Assembly: GCA_913045315.1 (NCBI GenBank)
Contig: CAJWQJ010000008.1
Span: 1 to 64,000, forward strand
DNA from: an uncultured Chloroflexota bacterium
Lineage (GTDB): Bacteria > Chloroflexota > Dehalococcoidia > Lucifugimonadales > UBA1127
Length of the DNA: 64,000 nt
Reading direction: 5' to 3'
Made by a program: the position numbers and the translations under genes. The notes beneath the pieces are model-generated. The model had not been told where the DNA came from. It made no database searches and saw only the letters and a program-made list of their open reading frames with translations. Below, in pieces: positions 38,317 to 45,842 of the stretch (position 1 is its first letter; the number at the start of each line of letters is the position of its first letter).

Positions 38317-39261
38317 TCAGCTCAAAGAAGAAATAAGTGATAATGTTCGTTCAAATGATTTTTCTGTATCTGATCCTGCGAGCAACGGATGTGCAATTAT
38401 TTCACCTGCTCCCCATTTGAAAAGTCTTTCAATTTGATTCGCTACAGCAGATTCATTACCCATTAAAACCACATCATCAATCATTCCGTCGCTCCAAACA
38501 CCTTCAATAGCTTCCGGGTGACCAGAATCACTAAACATTTGCTGATAAAATGGGCTTTTAGGATAGTTTCCTAATTGTTCTCTTGCCGCCTTTCTAACCT
38601 CATCTATATCATCATGAACACATATAGGAGCATGCACGATCAAAGGGGGAACAATTCTATTAGCTTTTGATGCACCCTTGTTTAAAGCTGGAATAGCTAC
38701 ATCTCTAAGATATGTTCCAGGGCACACCCAACTTATTGCTCCATCACTAATTTCACCACATAACTCAAAAGACTTAACACGTAAAGCAGAAGCCATAATA
38801 GGAATCTCTAAGTTTTGACCACTTAAAACACGTGCGTGAGCACGATATTGTTTCCCATCAAATTCAACTTCGCCATTTTCAAGCATGGAACGTACTATAA
38901 AAATGTATTCCCTAAGATTAGTCAAAGGTGCTATATGTTCTATCCCATATGTTGCTTCTATACTTACCTTATGAGATGGACCTAATCCTAAACGAAATCT
39001 ATTTGGAGCAAGGTGATTAATAACCTGCACTTGCTGTACTGTTGTTATTGGATGTCTAGGATATGTTGGTGTAATACAAGTTCCTAGGAGAATAGATTCA
39101 GTAGCCATTGCAGCAGCAGCAAAAATAGTCAGTCCGTCTACTCCCGCACCACCTGTTGTTAACCATGCAGCTTTTATACCATTATTTTCAAATTTAATTA
39201 TCTTTTCTACTACTGTTTTGCTATCTCCCCCCATTGCAGTGACACCAATTTTACCAAACAT
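38317..39261 (-). CDS. LLM-class F420/FMN-dependent oxidoreductase
   Basis: 314-aa luciferase-like TIM barrel: IKAAWLTTGGAGVDGLT, SILLGTCITPTYPRHPITTVQQ, NRFRLGLGPSHKVSIEATYG, PLTNLREYIFIVRSML, and the C-terminal QIERLFKWGAGEII. The pattern resembles F420-dependent enzymes of the methylene-H4MPT reductase/glucose-6-P dehydrogenase branch. Substrate unknown. It sits upstream of the MetF-like gene in a run of five minus-strand genes. Confidence 0.88.
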   Translation of the reverse strand: MFGKIGVTAMGGDSKTVVEKIIKFENNGIKAAWLTTGGAGVDGLTIFAAAAMATESILLGTCITPTYPRHPITTVQQVQVINHLAPNRFRLGLGPSHKVSIEATYGIEHIAPLTNLREYIFIVRSMLENGEVEFDGKQYRAHARVLSGQNLEIPIMASALRVKSFELCGEISDGAISWVCPGTYLRDVAIPALNKGASKANRIVPPLIVHAPICVHDDIDEVRKAAREQLGNYPKSPFYQQMFSDSGHPEAIEGVWSDGMIDDVVLMGNESAVANQIERLFKWGAGEIIAHPLLAGSDTEKSFERTLSLISSLS

Positions 39262-39328
39262 AATAAACCCCTAAATTAAATATACTTGAAACTATAAATA
39301 AAAATGAATTCCCACTATTCCTATCGGA

Positions 39329-40180
39329 TTATTTAATTGCAAAACCTATTCGAATTGATATTTCTACATCCAAAGAACCAGCAATGACTGGAGTATCAAA
39401 TTCCATTGCGGACATTGTCTGTGCAGATTTAAAACTAGGAGCACTTATTATAGGTTCGCTTCCCGTTTCAGTTAGATAAATTATAGGACCAAGATTCATA
39501 TCGGTAGAAGTTTCAAACTGTTTTGCTTTGTTTATAGCATCTTTGATTGCCATTTCTCTAGCTTTTGTTTCCAAAACTTCTACATTTTCTATAGAAAATT
39601 GAATACTATTAATCCTAGTAACTTCGCCCCCAGCCGCTAAGGAACCATCAACGATCTTCCCAATTCGTGATAAATCACGAACCGTTACACTTAACGTATT
39701 ATTAACTACATATCCATCAATAACTCTTTCCTGATCACCATTAACTTTTTTCCAAACGTATTGCGGAGCCATTGATAGATTTGTTGTTCTTATATCGTCT
39801 TCTATGATCCCATAACCTAATAGATTTTTTATAATTGCAGACATCGATTCAGCTGAATCAGATCTTGCTTTTGAAAGAGTTTTACGTTTAACTTCAACTC
39901 CAAGAGATACGAAAGAAATATCTGGTTTACCCGAAACCTGGCCTCTACCACTAATCCAGACACCATTTTGTGAGTTATTATTGTTTACGAACTGTGAAGT
40001 CCTTACCATACCTGATTCATCAACAGCAGCAAGGATTCGCTCAACATATTCAATCTGTCCTTGATTTAATTCATTCTGTGATTCGGAATTTAATTTTTCA
40101 TCCGATTTCTCTTGGGATGAGCACGAAAGACATATTAGAAAAGATAGAAATAACAAAAGGATATTTGAACGAGTGATCAA
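39329..40180 (-). CDS. SIMPL-domain (DUF541) lipoprotein
   Basis: 283 aa from a TTG at 40180; the N-terminus is hydrophobic with a lipobox-like LSCSS. The SIMPL/DUF541 pattern is clear: GVWISGRGQVSGKPDISFVSLGVEVKRKT, IIEDDIRTTNLSMAPQYVW, GYVVNNTLSVTVRDL, INSIQFSIEN, AREMAIKDAINKAKQF. Family members are envelope stress-protective proteins. It follows the sigma/anti-sigma pair by 42 bp and may belong to that regulon. Confidence 0.87.
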   Translation of the reverse strand: MITRSNILLLFLSFLICLSCSSQEKSDEKLNSESQNELNQGQIEYVERILAAVDESGMVRTSQFVNNNNSQNGVWISGRGQVSGKPDISFVSLGVEVKRKTLSKARSDSAESMSAIIKNLLGYGIIEDDIRTTNLSMAPQYVWKKVNGDQERVIDGYVVNNTLSVTVRDLSRIGKIVDGSLAAGGEVTRINSIQFSIENVEVLETKAREMAIKDAINKAKQFETSTDMNLGPIIYLTETGSEPIISAPSFKSAQTMSAMEFDTPVIAGSLDVEISIRIGFAIK

Positions 40181-40222
40181 CTATTTGTACCACCACTAAT
40201 TTAATTGAAAGAAACCGCCAAA

Positions 40223-40795
40223 CTAATACGATTTAGTTTGACGTATGGACCTTATGTAAAGAGTCGAAACAATAATAGTTATCAAAGAAAATGTTATAAA
40301 CCATATAAATCTATCTGAACGATCAATTGAACCGGATTCGTAACTTTCCACAGATCCATCTGATTGACTTAGCTGTATCACTTTTTCTGGATTTATATCT
40401 GATTCAATTACCTCAGGACTTGCCATAAAAGATTGCAATATCGGCATATCGCCCTGAGAACTTTGAGAAGTTGTAAGCATCCCACCTACAAGAACAACTA
40501 AGAACAAAACTGCTGCATAAGCAAGAATCCTTACTGGAGCAGCAAAAGGAATACTTCGAGAAGACTGCTTGTAAACCTTGGGTAATACAAATTGTCTAGG
40601 AGATTTCACTGATGGGAGTGAACGTAATACGTTTACAGTCTCACTAAGTTGATCCAAACGAAAAGAACAGTCTGTGCAAATAGTCAGATGAGTCTCTACT
40701 TCCATAAAAGATTCAGAAGTAAGTTGGTTGTCTATATGCTCAGAAAGCACTTCGCTGGTAAGATGTTCAACTTTACTGTTTGAGAATAAACTCAT
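40223..40795 (-). CDS. Membrane anti-sigma factor with zinc-binding N-terminus
   Basis: 190 aa. The cytoplasmic ZAS domain is marked by HLTICTDC (HxxxCxxC). Two membrane spans follow: ILAYAAVLFLVVLVGG and FIWFITFSLITIIVS near the C-terminus, separated by a Ser/Asp/Glu-rich extracytoplasmic stretch. It starts 23 bp after the ECF sigma gene, the standard arrangement for a sigma factor and the anti-sigma that holds it until an envelope signal arrives. Confidence 0.88.
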   Translation of the reverse strand: MSLFSNSKVEHLTSEVLSEHIDNQLTSESFMEVETHLTICTDCSFRLDQLSETVNVLRSLPSVKSPRQFVLPKVYKQSSRSIPFAAPVRILAYAAVLFLVVLVGGMLTTSQSSQGDMPILQSFMASPEVIESDINPEKVIQLSQSDGSVESYESGSIDRSDRFIWFITFSLITIIVSTLYIRSIRQTKSY

Positions 40796-40818
40796 TATTT
40801 ACTCCCCCCTCGAATGTT

Positions 40819-41397
40819 CTAACGAAATTGAGCAGGTAAAAGTTCCCTTTGTTCAACTAATTGAAGACGAACAGACTCTCGCGCTCTACTTAAACGTGAT
40901 TTTACTGTACCAATAGGTGTATCCAGAATAGTTGAAGTTTCCTCATAACTCATACCCTGTACATCAACAAGAATTAAAGCTAGTCTTTGATCTTCAGGTA
41001 AGTTTAAGAGAGCTTCTTGGATTATCCCTGAAAGTTCTTTACGAATAGCGAAACTATCAGGAGATTCCAAGTTGCTTGTTAATACATATTCAGAAGTTTC
41101 TTCTATGACTTCGAGAGATTGGTTCTTTCGAATCCGTGGAGAACGAAGATAATCCCTACAAGCATTCGAAGCAATTCTGTATAGCCAAGCCCGAAAGTTA
41201 CCTTCTTTAAACCGCCCTATGTTTTTATAGGCTGAAACAAATGCTTCCTGAGTCATATCTTCTGCAGCAGAAGGGTCGCCTAGAATTCGGTAACATACGT
41301 TATATATCTGCCCTTGGTATTCTAGTACCAAGAGATTAAATGCTTCGACATCACCATTTTTGCTGGCCTGAAGAAGTGTATTCTCATCCATTAGCAT
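40819..41397 (-). CDS. ECF sigma factor (RpoE/SigW type)
   Basis: 192 aa. Region 2: YQGQIYNVCYRILGDPSAAED, TQEAFVSAYKNIGRFKEG, FRAWLYRIASNACRDYLR. Region 4: LPEDQRLALILVDVQGMSYEE, GTVKSRLSRARE. There is no region 3. It directs transcription of an unknown regulon, probably including itself and the anti-sigma gene downstream. A short palindrome lies in its leader (41417-41430). Confidence 0.94.
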   Translation of the reverse strand: MLMDENTLLQASKNGDVEAFNLLVLEYQGQIYNVCYRILGDPSAAEDMTQEAFVSAYKNIGRFKEGNFRAWLYRIASNACRDYLRSPRIRKNQSLEVIEETSEYVLTSNLESPDSFAIRKELSGIIQEALLNLPEDQRLALILVDVQGMSYEETSTILDTPIGTVKSRLSRARESVRLQLVEQRELLPAQFR

Positions 41398-41416
41398 CCA
41401 CCAATAAGATTAGTTG

Positions 41417-41430
41417 GTGTAATCTTACAC
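41417..41430. promoter_or_regulatory. Palindrome in the leader of the ECF sigma gene
   Basis: GTGTAATCTTACAC is a perfect 14-bp palindrome 20 bp upstream of the sigma ATG, in the region divergent from lepB. It may be an operator or a small leader hairpin. No ECF -35 (GGAAC-like) and -10 pair was identified with confidence. Confidence 0.4.
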
Positions 41431-41536
41431 TAAATTAGTTATCTCGCATACTATCTCGGGTATTGAATAAACATTATACTCTATATATTAATGATACCCA
41501 TTACCATTTAGAAATTTTTATTATCTGTTTATTTAT

Positions 41537-42079
41537 ATGAAAAAAATCATTATTGATACCATACAAACAATTTTAGCTGCCATTGCTGTTTTCCTTATAT
41601 TACAAACATTAGTAGGTGGATCTAAGGTTGAGGGTGCCAGCATGGAAGGCTCTTTACCTCATAATTCATATGTACTTGTAAATAAAATAAGCTATCTTCA
41701 ACCAATGTTTTGGACAACCTCAAATTCAAAACTGACTGACTCGTCATATTTATTTAATCCACCGAAAAGAGGCGACATAATAGTTTTCAGTCCTCCATAT
41801 CCAAACAATCCTGATTATGTAAAACGTGTAATTGCAATTCCTGGGGATAAAATCCATATAAAAAACGGAAGGATACTAATAAATGATACGATTTTACAAG
41901 AACCGTACGTATCAAATATAGGAAACTATAGCATGCATTCTATTACAATCCCTCCTGGCAAAGTTTTTGTACTTGGAGACAATCGATCTTTCAGTGAAGA
42001 TTCTCGTTCATTTGGCCCTATAGACAGACAAAATATTGTAGGTAAGGTTTGGTTTACAATTTGGCCAATAAATCAATAA
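41537..42079 (+). CDS. lepB: Signal peptidase I
   Basis: 180-aa membrane protease that removes signal peptides. One N-terminal span (residues 3-26), catalytic Ser35 in VEGASMEGSL, the Lys in DYVKRVIAIPGD, and box E GDNRSFSEDSRSFG. The single anchor and short length resemble Gram-positive type SipS enzymes. The start has no clear SD; AT-rich upstream DNA is shared with the ECF sigma gene. Confidence 0.94.
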   Translation: MKKIIIDTIQTILAAIAVFLILQTLVGGSKVEGASMEGSLPHNSYVLVNKISYLQPMFWTTSNSKLTDSSYLFNPPKRGDIIVFSPPYPNNPDYVKRVIAIPGDKIHIKNGRILINDTILQEPYVSNIGNYSMHSITIPPGKVFVLGDNRSFSEDSRSFGPIDRQNIVGKVWFTIWPINQ

Positions 42080-42188
42080 TTTTTCACCTAAAATCTACTA
42101 GTAATTTTATTATGTCAAGTCTATGTTATTAATGGTTATATCTTTACTAAGTAATGGTGGTTAATTTATATATCTGCTATCATATATT

Positions 42189-42262
42189 GGGCCGTTAGCT
42201 CAGCTTGGCAGAGCACCGGACTTTTAATCCGTGCGTCCAGGGTTCGAATCCCTGACGGCCCA
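42189..42262 (+). tRNA. tRNA-Lys (UUU)
   Basis: Full cloverleaf: acceptor GGGCCGT pairs with ACGGCCC, discriminator A at 42262, anticodon loop CTTTTAA (anticodon TTT at 42223-42225), T-loop GGTTCGAATCC. The first anticodon-stem pair is a C-U mismatch. The 3' CCA is not encoded. An extended -10, TGCTATCAT (42175-42183), ends 5 nt before the mature 5' end. Confidence 0.96.
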
Positions 42263-42315
42263 CATCGACAAAAATTACCTATCATAACTTTCCATATACA
42301 GGGGATAATTTAGTT

Positions 42316-43581
42316 GTGGAATCCTATTTGAAGTCAAAAAAAATTTTCTATGGATGGTGGCTTCTGGTTGGCTCTACAGGCGTAATGGTAATGCAAGGTG
42401 CATTCAACGCCTACGGTTTCCCAGTTTTTTTTGTCCCATTAGCTGCATCCTTAGGAACAAATAGGGGTTTACTATCAATGGCTTTTTCATTTAGTAGACT
42501 TGAAAGCAGCCTTCTTGGTCCATTTGAAGGATACCTTATAGACAAACTAGGCCCAAGAAAAATTATGTACCTCGGATTTGCTATTTGGGGACTTGGTTTT
42601 CTCCTTTTTAGTAGAGTAAATTCAATAACAACATTCTTTATGGTTTTCCCAATCATTGCACTTGGAGCTAGTCTTGCAGGATTTCTACCTGCAATTACTG
42701 CTGTTAACAATTGGTTCTCTAAGCGTAGAGCATTTGCAACTGGGATTACATCTGCAGGAGTAAATCTTGGGGGAATTTTAGTTGCTTTATTAGTACTAAG
42801 TATATCATCAATAGGATGGCAATCTACTTCATTTTTATTAGGGATAATAATATGGATCGCTGGATTCCCGTTGGCAAAAATTATTCGACATAAGCCCCAA
42901 GATTACGGTTATTTGCCTGATGGGGAATTGGATCCGGTAGTTTTAAATGAAAATCTAAGTAGTGACAATTATTTGCAAGTAGAAAGCTCCGATTTTTCAT
43001 GGCAGCAAGCTTTAAAAACTCCAGCTTTCTGGTTACTTGCTTCCGCTCATGGATTTTCATTATTTATCGTTGGCACAGTTTCGATTCACCAAATGCCTCT
43101 TTTGGATGATGCTGGAATTACATTTGAAATGGCAGGAACCATTGTTGCAATAATGACTGCTATTGCTATGGCAGGAAGGGTTTTAGGGGGATATCTAGGG
43201 GACAAATTTGGAAGGAAACTTATCCTTTTAGCATGCTTTAGTATGATGTCAATCGGTGTTTTATTATTAGCTACAACAAAAACCGTAAGTCAGTCTATAC
43301 TTTATGCTTTTTTTTATGGACTAGGATACGGTGCACGAGCTCCAATACTAGTAGCTTTAAGGGGAGAATACTTTGGACCTAAAAACTTTGCAACAATCAT
43401 GGGACTTTCTCAACCAATAATGGTTATTGGGACATTTTTTGGCCCTGTAGCCGCTGGATATGCATATGACTTGCAGGGAAGTTACACTACAATTTTTACC
43501 ATAATTGCCGGACTTAACATGATAGGTGCAATTTTAGTATTTTTTATTAAACCACCTTCAATAAATGACTATCAATCTTAA
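42316..43581 (+). CDS. MFS transporter (monocarboxylate/oxalate-formate type)
   Basis: 421 aa with twelve predicted spans, starting at GTG 42316. The N-terminal FYGWWLLVGSTGVMVMQGAF and the RLE…G.LIDKLGPRK loop match the MCT/OFA branch of the major facilitator superfamily. The central loop (residues 200-230) is hydrophilic; the second half has GGYLGDKFGRK. Likely carries small organic acids; the substrate is not deducible. It starts 53 bp after the tRNA gene. Confidence 0.88.
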   Translation: MESYLKSKKIFYGWWLLVGSTGVMVMQGAFNAYGFPVFFVPLAASLGTNRGLLSMAFSFSRLESSLLGPFEGYLIDKLGPRKIMYLGFAIWGLGFLLFSRVNSITTFFMVFPIIALGASLAGFLPAITAVNNWFSKRRAFATGITSAGVNLGGILVALLVLSISSIGWQSTSFLLGIIIWIAGFPLAKIIRHKPQDYGYLPDGELDPVVLNENLSSDNYLQVESSDFSWQQALKTPAFWLLASAHGFSLFIVGTVSIHQMPLLDDAGITFEMAGTIVAIMTAIAMAGRVLGGYLGDKFGRKLILLACFSMMSIGVLLLATTKTVSQSILYAFFYGLGYGARAPILVALRGEYFGPKNFATIMGLSQPIMVIGTFFGPVAAGYAYDLQGSYTTIFTIIAGLNMIGAILVFFIKPPSINDYQS

Positions 43582-43595
43582 GCACATTACAAAAC

Positions 43596-43706
43596 TTACA
43601 ATAGCCTACAAATAGTCAACCCTATTATGAAACCAAAAAGTATTGCAACTAAAGAAAAAGTAAAATCACTACTAAGTATTTTTTTCCAATAAATTTGTTT
43701 TTTCAT
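43596..43706 (-). CDS. Possible 36-aa single-span membrane protein
   Basis: ATG at 43706, reading MKKQIYWKKILSSDFTFS and then a hydrophobic helix ending in LLFGF-like and IIGLTICRLL residues before TAA. A positively charged N-terminus followed by one span fits a small membrane protein. It lies 27 bp downstream of the four-span protein gene on the same strand. SD is weak. Too short for certainty. Confidence 0.35.
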   Translation of the reverse strand: MKKQIYWKKILSSDFTFSLVAILFGFIIGLTICRLL

Positions 43707-43733
43707 GTATATTAAACACCACTCATATAAAAT

Positions 43734-44084
43734 TCATCTATTTTTTCTAGCATCAATAAAACTTTTTATAAAAAATATCATTGCGAATAAAGAAGTTCCA
43801 ATCATCACCAAAACTCTGATTAAGCCTACACCTCCATCGTCTAGTGACTTAGGCAACCTCATTCCAACTAGTGCTAATAAAATTACCATGGTAAACAATA
43901 TTGCAACATGTGAAACAATCATATTCAAATGAGGTTTCCTACTAGTTATGAAATAACATAAAAAAAGGATTATCCCAAAGACTACCGGAATTAATGCTGT
44001 CGGAGATGATAACTCAATATATCCCCAAAACCCCATAACTATTAAGGATATTGAATTCAATAAATTTGCTCTAGTAGGATTCAT
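43734..44084 (-). CDS. Four-span membrane protein of unknown function
   Basis: 116 aa from the ATG at 44084, which has AAGGA 7 nt upstream; an upstream ATG at 44135 lacks this. MNPTRANLLNSISLIVMGFWGY opens the protein, with spans near residues 9-25, 30-48, 56-75 and 90-110, and the polar loop KSLDDGGVG. I recall similar small proteins beginning MNPTRAN in marine bacteria, without known function. It may be co-transcribed with the 36-aa frame downstream. Confidence 0.7.
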   Translation of the reverse strand: MNPTRANLLNSISLIVMGFWGYIELSSPTALIPVVFGIILFLCYFITSRKPHLNMIVSHVAILFTMVILLALVGMRLPKSLDDGGVGLIRVLVMIGTSLFAMIFFIKSFIDARKNR

Positions 44085-44157
44085 TTTATATTCCTTTTTA
44101 AAATATTGTGTCTTTTCAATTATAGTATATATCAAATTTATCTAAGGGGGTGACCAA

Positions 44158-44434
44158 ATTCCACTTTATCATATAATTCACCCTCAATCAGCAGAAACCT
44201 GTTTCGGAGCACCTAATCCAGAAAATGAAAAAATGGATTTATGGAGAGAGGTTGGAAAAAATGCTGAAGAAAACAATGTAGAAATTAAATTCTTCAAAGT
44301 AAATCCTACTAAACATACTTTTTTTTCTCCTACTAGATGCTAAAGATTATTCCGACATTGAAAAAACAATTGGCAAGTGTAAAAAAACAGGTGATTTTAC
44401 AATAACACCAGTAACAGATCATACTTTTTTTTAA
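44158..44434 (+). pseudogene. Frameshifted small gene, ~90 aa when repaired
   Basis: A near-perfect SD (TAAGGGGGTGA, 44143-44153) precedes a frame that begins at ATT 44158: PLYHIIHPQSAETCFGAPNP, continuing to FFKVNPTKHTFF. At a run of eight T (44319-44326) the frame is lost to TAA at 44341. Dropping one T continues smoothly as LLLDAKDYSDIEKTIGKCKK, GDFTITPVTDHTFF, stop at 44434. The two halves read as one small protein. Either the gene is decaying (lost ATG and a T7 to T8 shift), or slippage restores it, or the base is a sequencing error. Protein family not recognised by name. Confidence 0.65.
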
Positions 44435-44510
44435 AAGTGACCTCTAAGGAAATCGATACCACTTTTTTCAACCATTACTTATCTAGATTTCTCCAAAATA
44501 AAAAGAATTT

Positions 44511-44678
44511 CTACTTCTTTTTATTTTTACTTCTAAAAAAAGTGACTGAACCCATGATAATAACTAAAATTACTAAAGCCAAAAATATTATCAGTTCATC
44601 AGACGAACCCTTAGAATCACTTACAACATGTAAATTTATCTCATCCAAATGCCAACTATGAGCATGATTAATTTTCAC
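44511..44678 (-). CDS. 55-aa His-containing single-span membrane protein
   Basis: GTG start at 44678 with GAGGTG 5 nt upstream. N-terminus MKINHAHSWHLDEINLHV with four His, an acidic SDSKGSSDE segment, then a hydrophobic span LIIFLALVILVIIMGSVTFF and a basic tail RSKNKKK. The tail predicts an outside N-terminus, so the His cluster would face the periplasm/outside; metal binding is inference. A plus-strand frame over the same DNA is less protein-like. Confidence 0.6.
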   Translation of the reverse strand: MKINHAHSWHLDEINLHVVSDSKGSSDELIIFLALVILVIIMGSVTFFRSKNKKK

Positions 44679-44816
44679 CTTTGCACCTCATGAATCATGA
44701 AAATTTTTCCATATGAATATTACTATAATTTTTTCTAGGTAGCGATTTCACGCCAAGACTGTTATTGTACACCACGTTTAATCTTAATTAGGGTAAACGA
44801 TAAAGGAGATTGGCAT
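44679..44816. other. Intergenic region before LLM gene
   Basis: 138 bp between the divergent 55-aa gene and the LLM gene. AAAGGAGAT close to the ATG at 44817 is its SD. I see no strong promoter pair or repeat. Confidence 0.4.
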
Positions 44817-45737
44817 ATGGCAAAAAGCATTAAATGGGGAATATCGATACCTCAAATCTTCCCTAACGCTACACCTGACATCGATTTCATCAAAAATTTC
44901 ATTCTCAAGGCAGAAGAATTAGGGTATCACAGTCTATGGGTACAAGAACACATCGAAGAGTATCAGCCTTCTATGGATCCTATAGGTTTATTAAATTTTG
45001 CCGCAACGCTTACCTCTAGAGTGAAAATGGGTACTTCTGTACTTTTACCTATTTTTAGAAACCCTGTTCACCTTGCCAAATCACTTTCAACTTTAGATAT
45101 AATGTCAAAAGGTCGTTTTATATATGGAGTTGGTTTAGGAGCACTACCAGAACAGTATTCATCCTTTGGTTTCAAAAATGAAAAGCGAGTTAAGCAATTC
45201 TTAGAAGGTTTACGTGTATTGAAATCTCTTTGGGTCCAAGAATCAACAAGTTTTGACGGAGAATTTTGGAAATTAAACGAGGTTGCCATTTATCCTAAAC
45301 CAGTACAGTCTCCCCATCCACCCATATGGTTTGGAGGTAGACACCCTGATGCACTTAAAAGGGCTGTACTGAACGGAAATGGTTGGATTGGTGCAGGGGG
45401 ATCTTCAACTGAAACATTCGTTCAGAATGTAAAGGACTTAAGAATAATCTTGGATAAAAATCAAGTTGATCCTGCAAAATTCCCTATTGCCAAAAGAGTA
45501 TATATTGCACTGGACAATGACGAAAATCGAGCAATAAATAGACTTGAGAAATGGTTTGCTGATAGATATAAAAATAATCGAGCAAAAGAGGTTTGCGTAT
45601 GGGGCAACCCTGAGAAATGCATCCAGGGCTTAAACGATGTTATTGAGGCAGGAGCTCAAATTATTCAACTTGATCCAGTATTTGATCAATTAGAACAAGT
45701 CGAAAGTCTAAAAAATGATGTTATCGATAAAACATAA
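44817..45737 (+). CDS. LLM-class F420/FMN-dependent oxidoreductase
   Basis: 306-aa luciferase-like barrel: WGISIPQIFP, YHSLWVQEHI, VKMGTSVLLPIFRNPVHLAKSLSTLDIMSKGRFIYGVGLG, FDGEFWKL, PKPVQSPHPPIWFGGR, GNGWIGAG. Among luciferase-like enzymes this looks like the Rv/MSMEG F420-dependent type. AAAGGAG SD. It precedes the molybdenum hydroxylase gene by 105 bp on the same strand. Substrate unknown. Confidence 0.9.
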   Translation: MAKSIKWGISIPQIFPNATPDIDFIKNFILKAEELGYHSLWVQEHIEEYQPSMDPIGLLNFAATLTSRVKMGTSVLLPIFRNPVHLAKSLSTLDIMSKGRFIYGVGLGALPEQYSSFGFKNEKRVKQFLEGLRVLKSLWVQESTSFDGEFWKLNEVAIYPKPVQSPHPPIWFGGRHPDALKRAVLNGNGWIGAGGSSTETFVQNVKDLRIILDKNQVDPAKFPIAKRVYIALDNDENRAINRLEKWFADRYKNNRAKEVCVWGNPEKCIQGLNDVIEAGAQIIQLDPVFDQLEQVESLKNDVIDKT

Positions 45738-45842
45738 GTAAATTGATTAAAGTTCTCCTATGTTCGTTTCAAATAAAATATTATAGAATATAATAGTGTA
45801 GTTCTACATTGAAATTGCTTTCACTTTTAAGGGGGTAGCACA

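Noticed and set aside
44437..44661. Plus-strand 74-codon frame
   Set aside because: It is Lys/Phe-rich without SD and lies opposite the better-supported 55-aa minus-strand gene.
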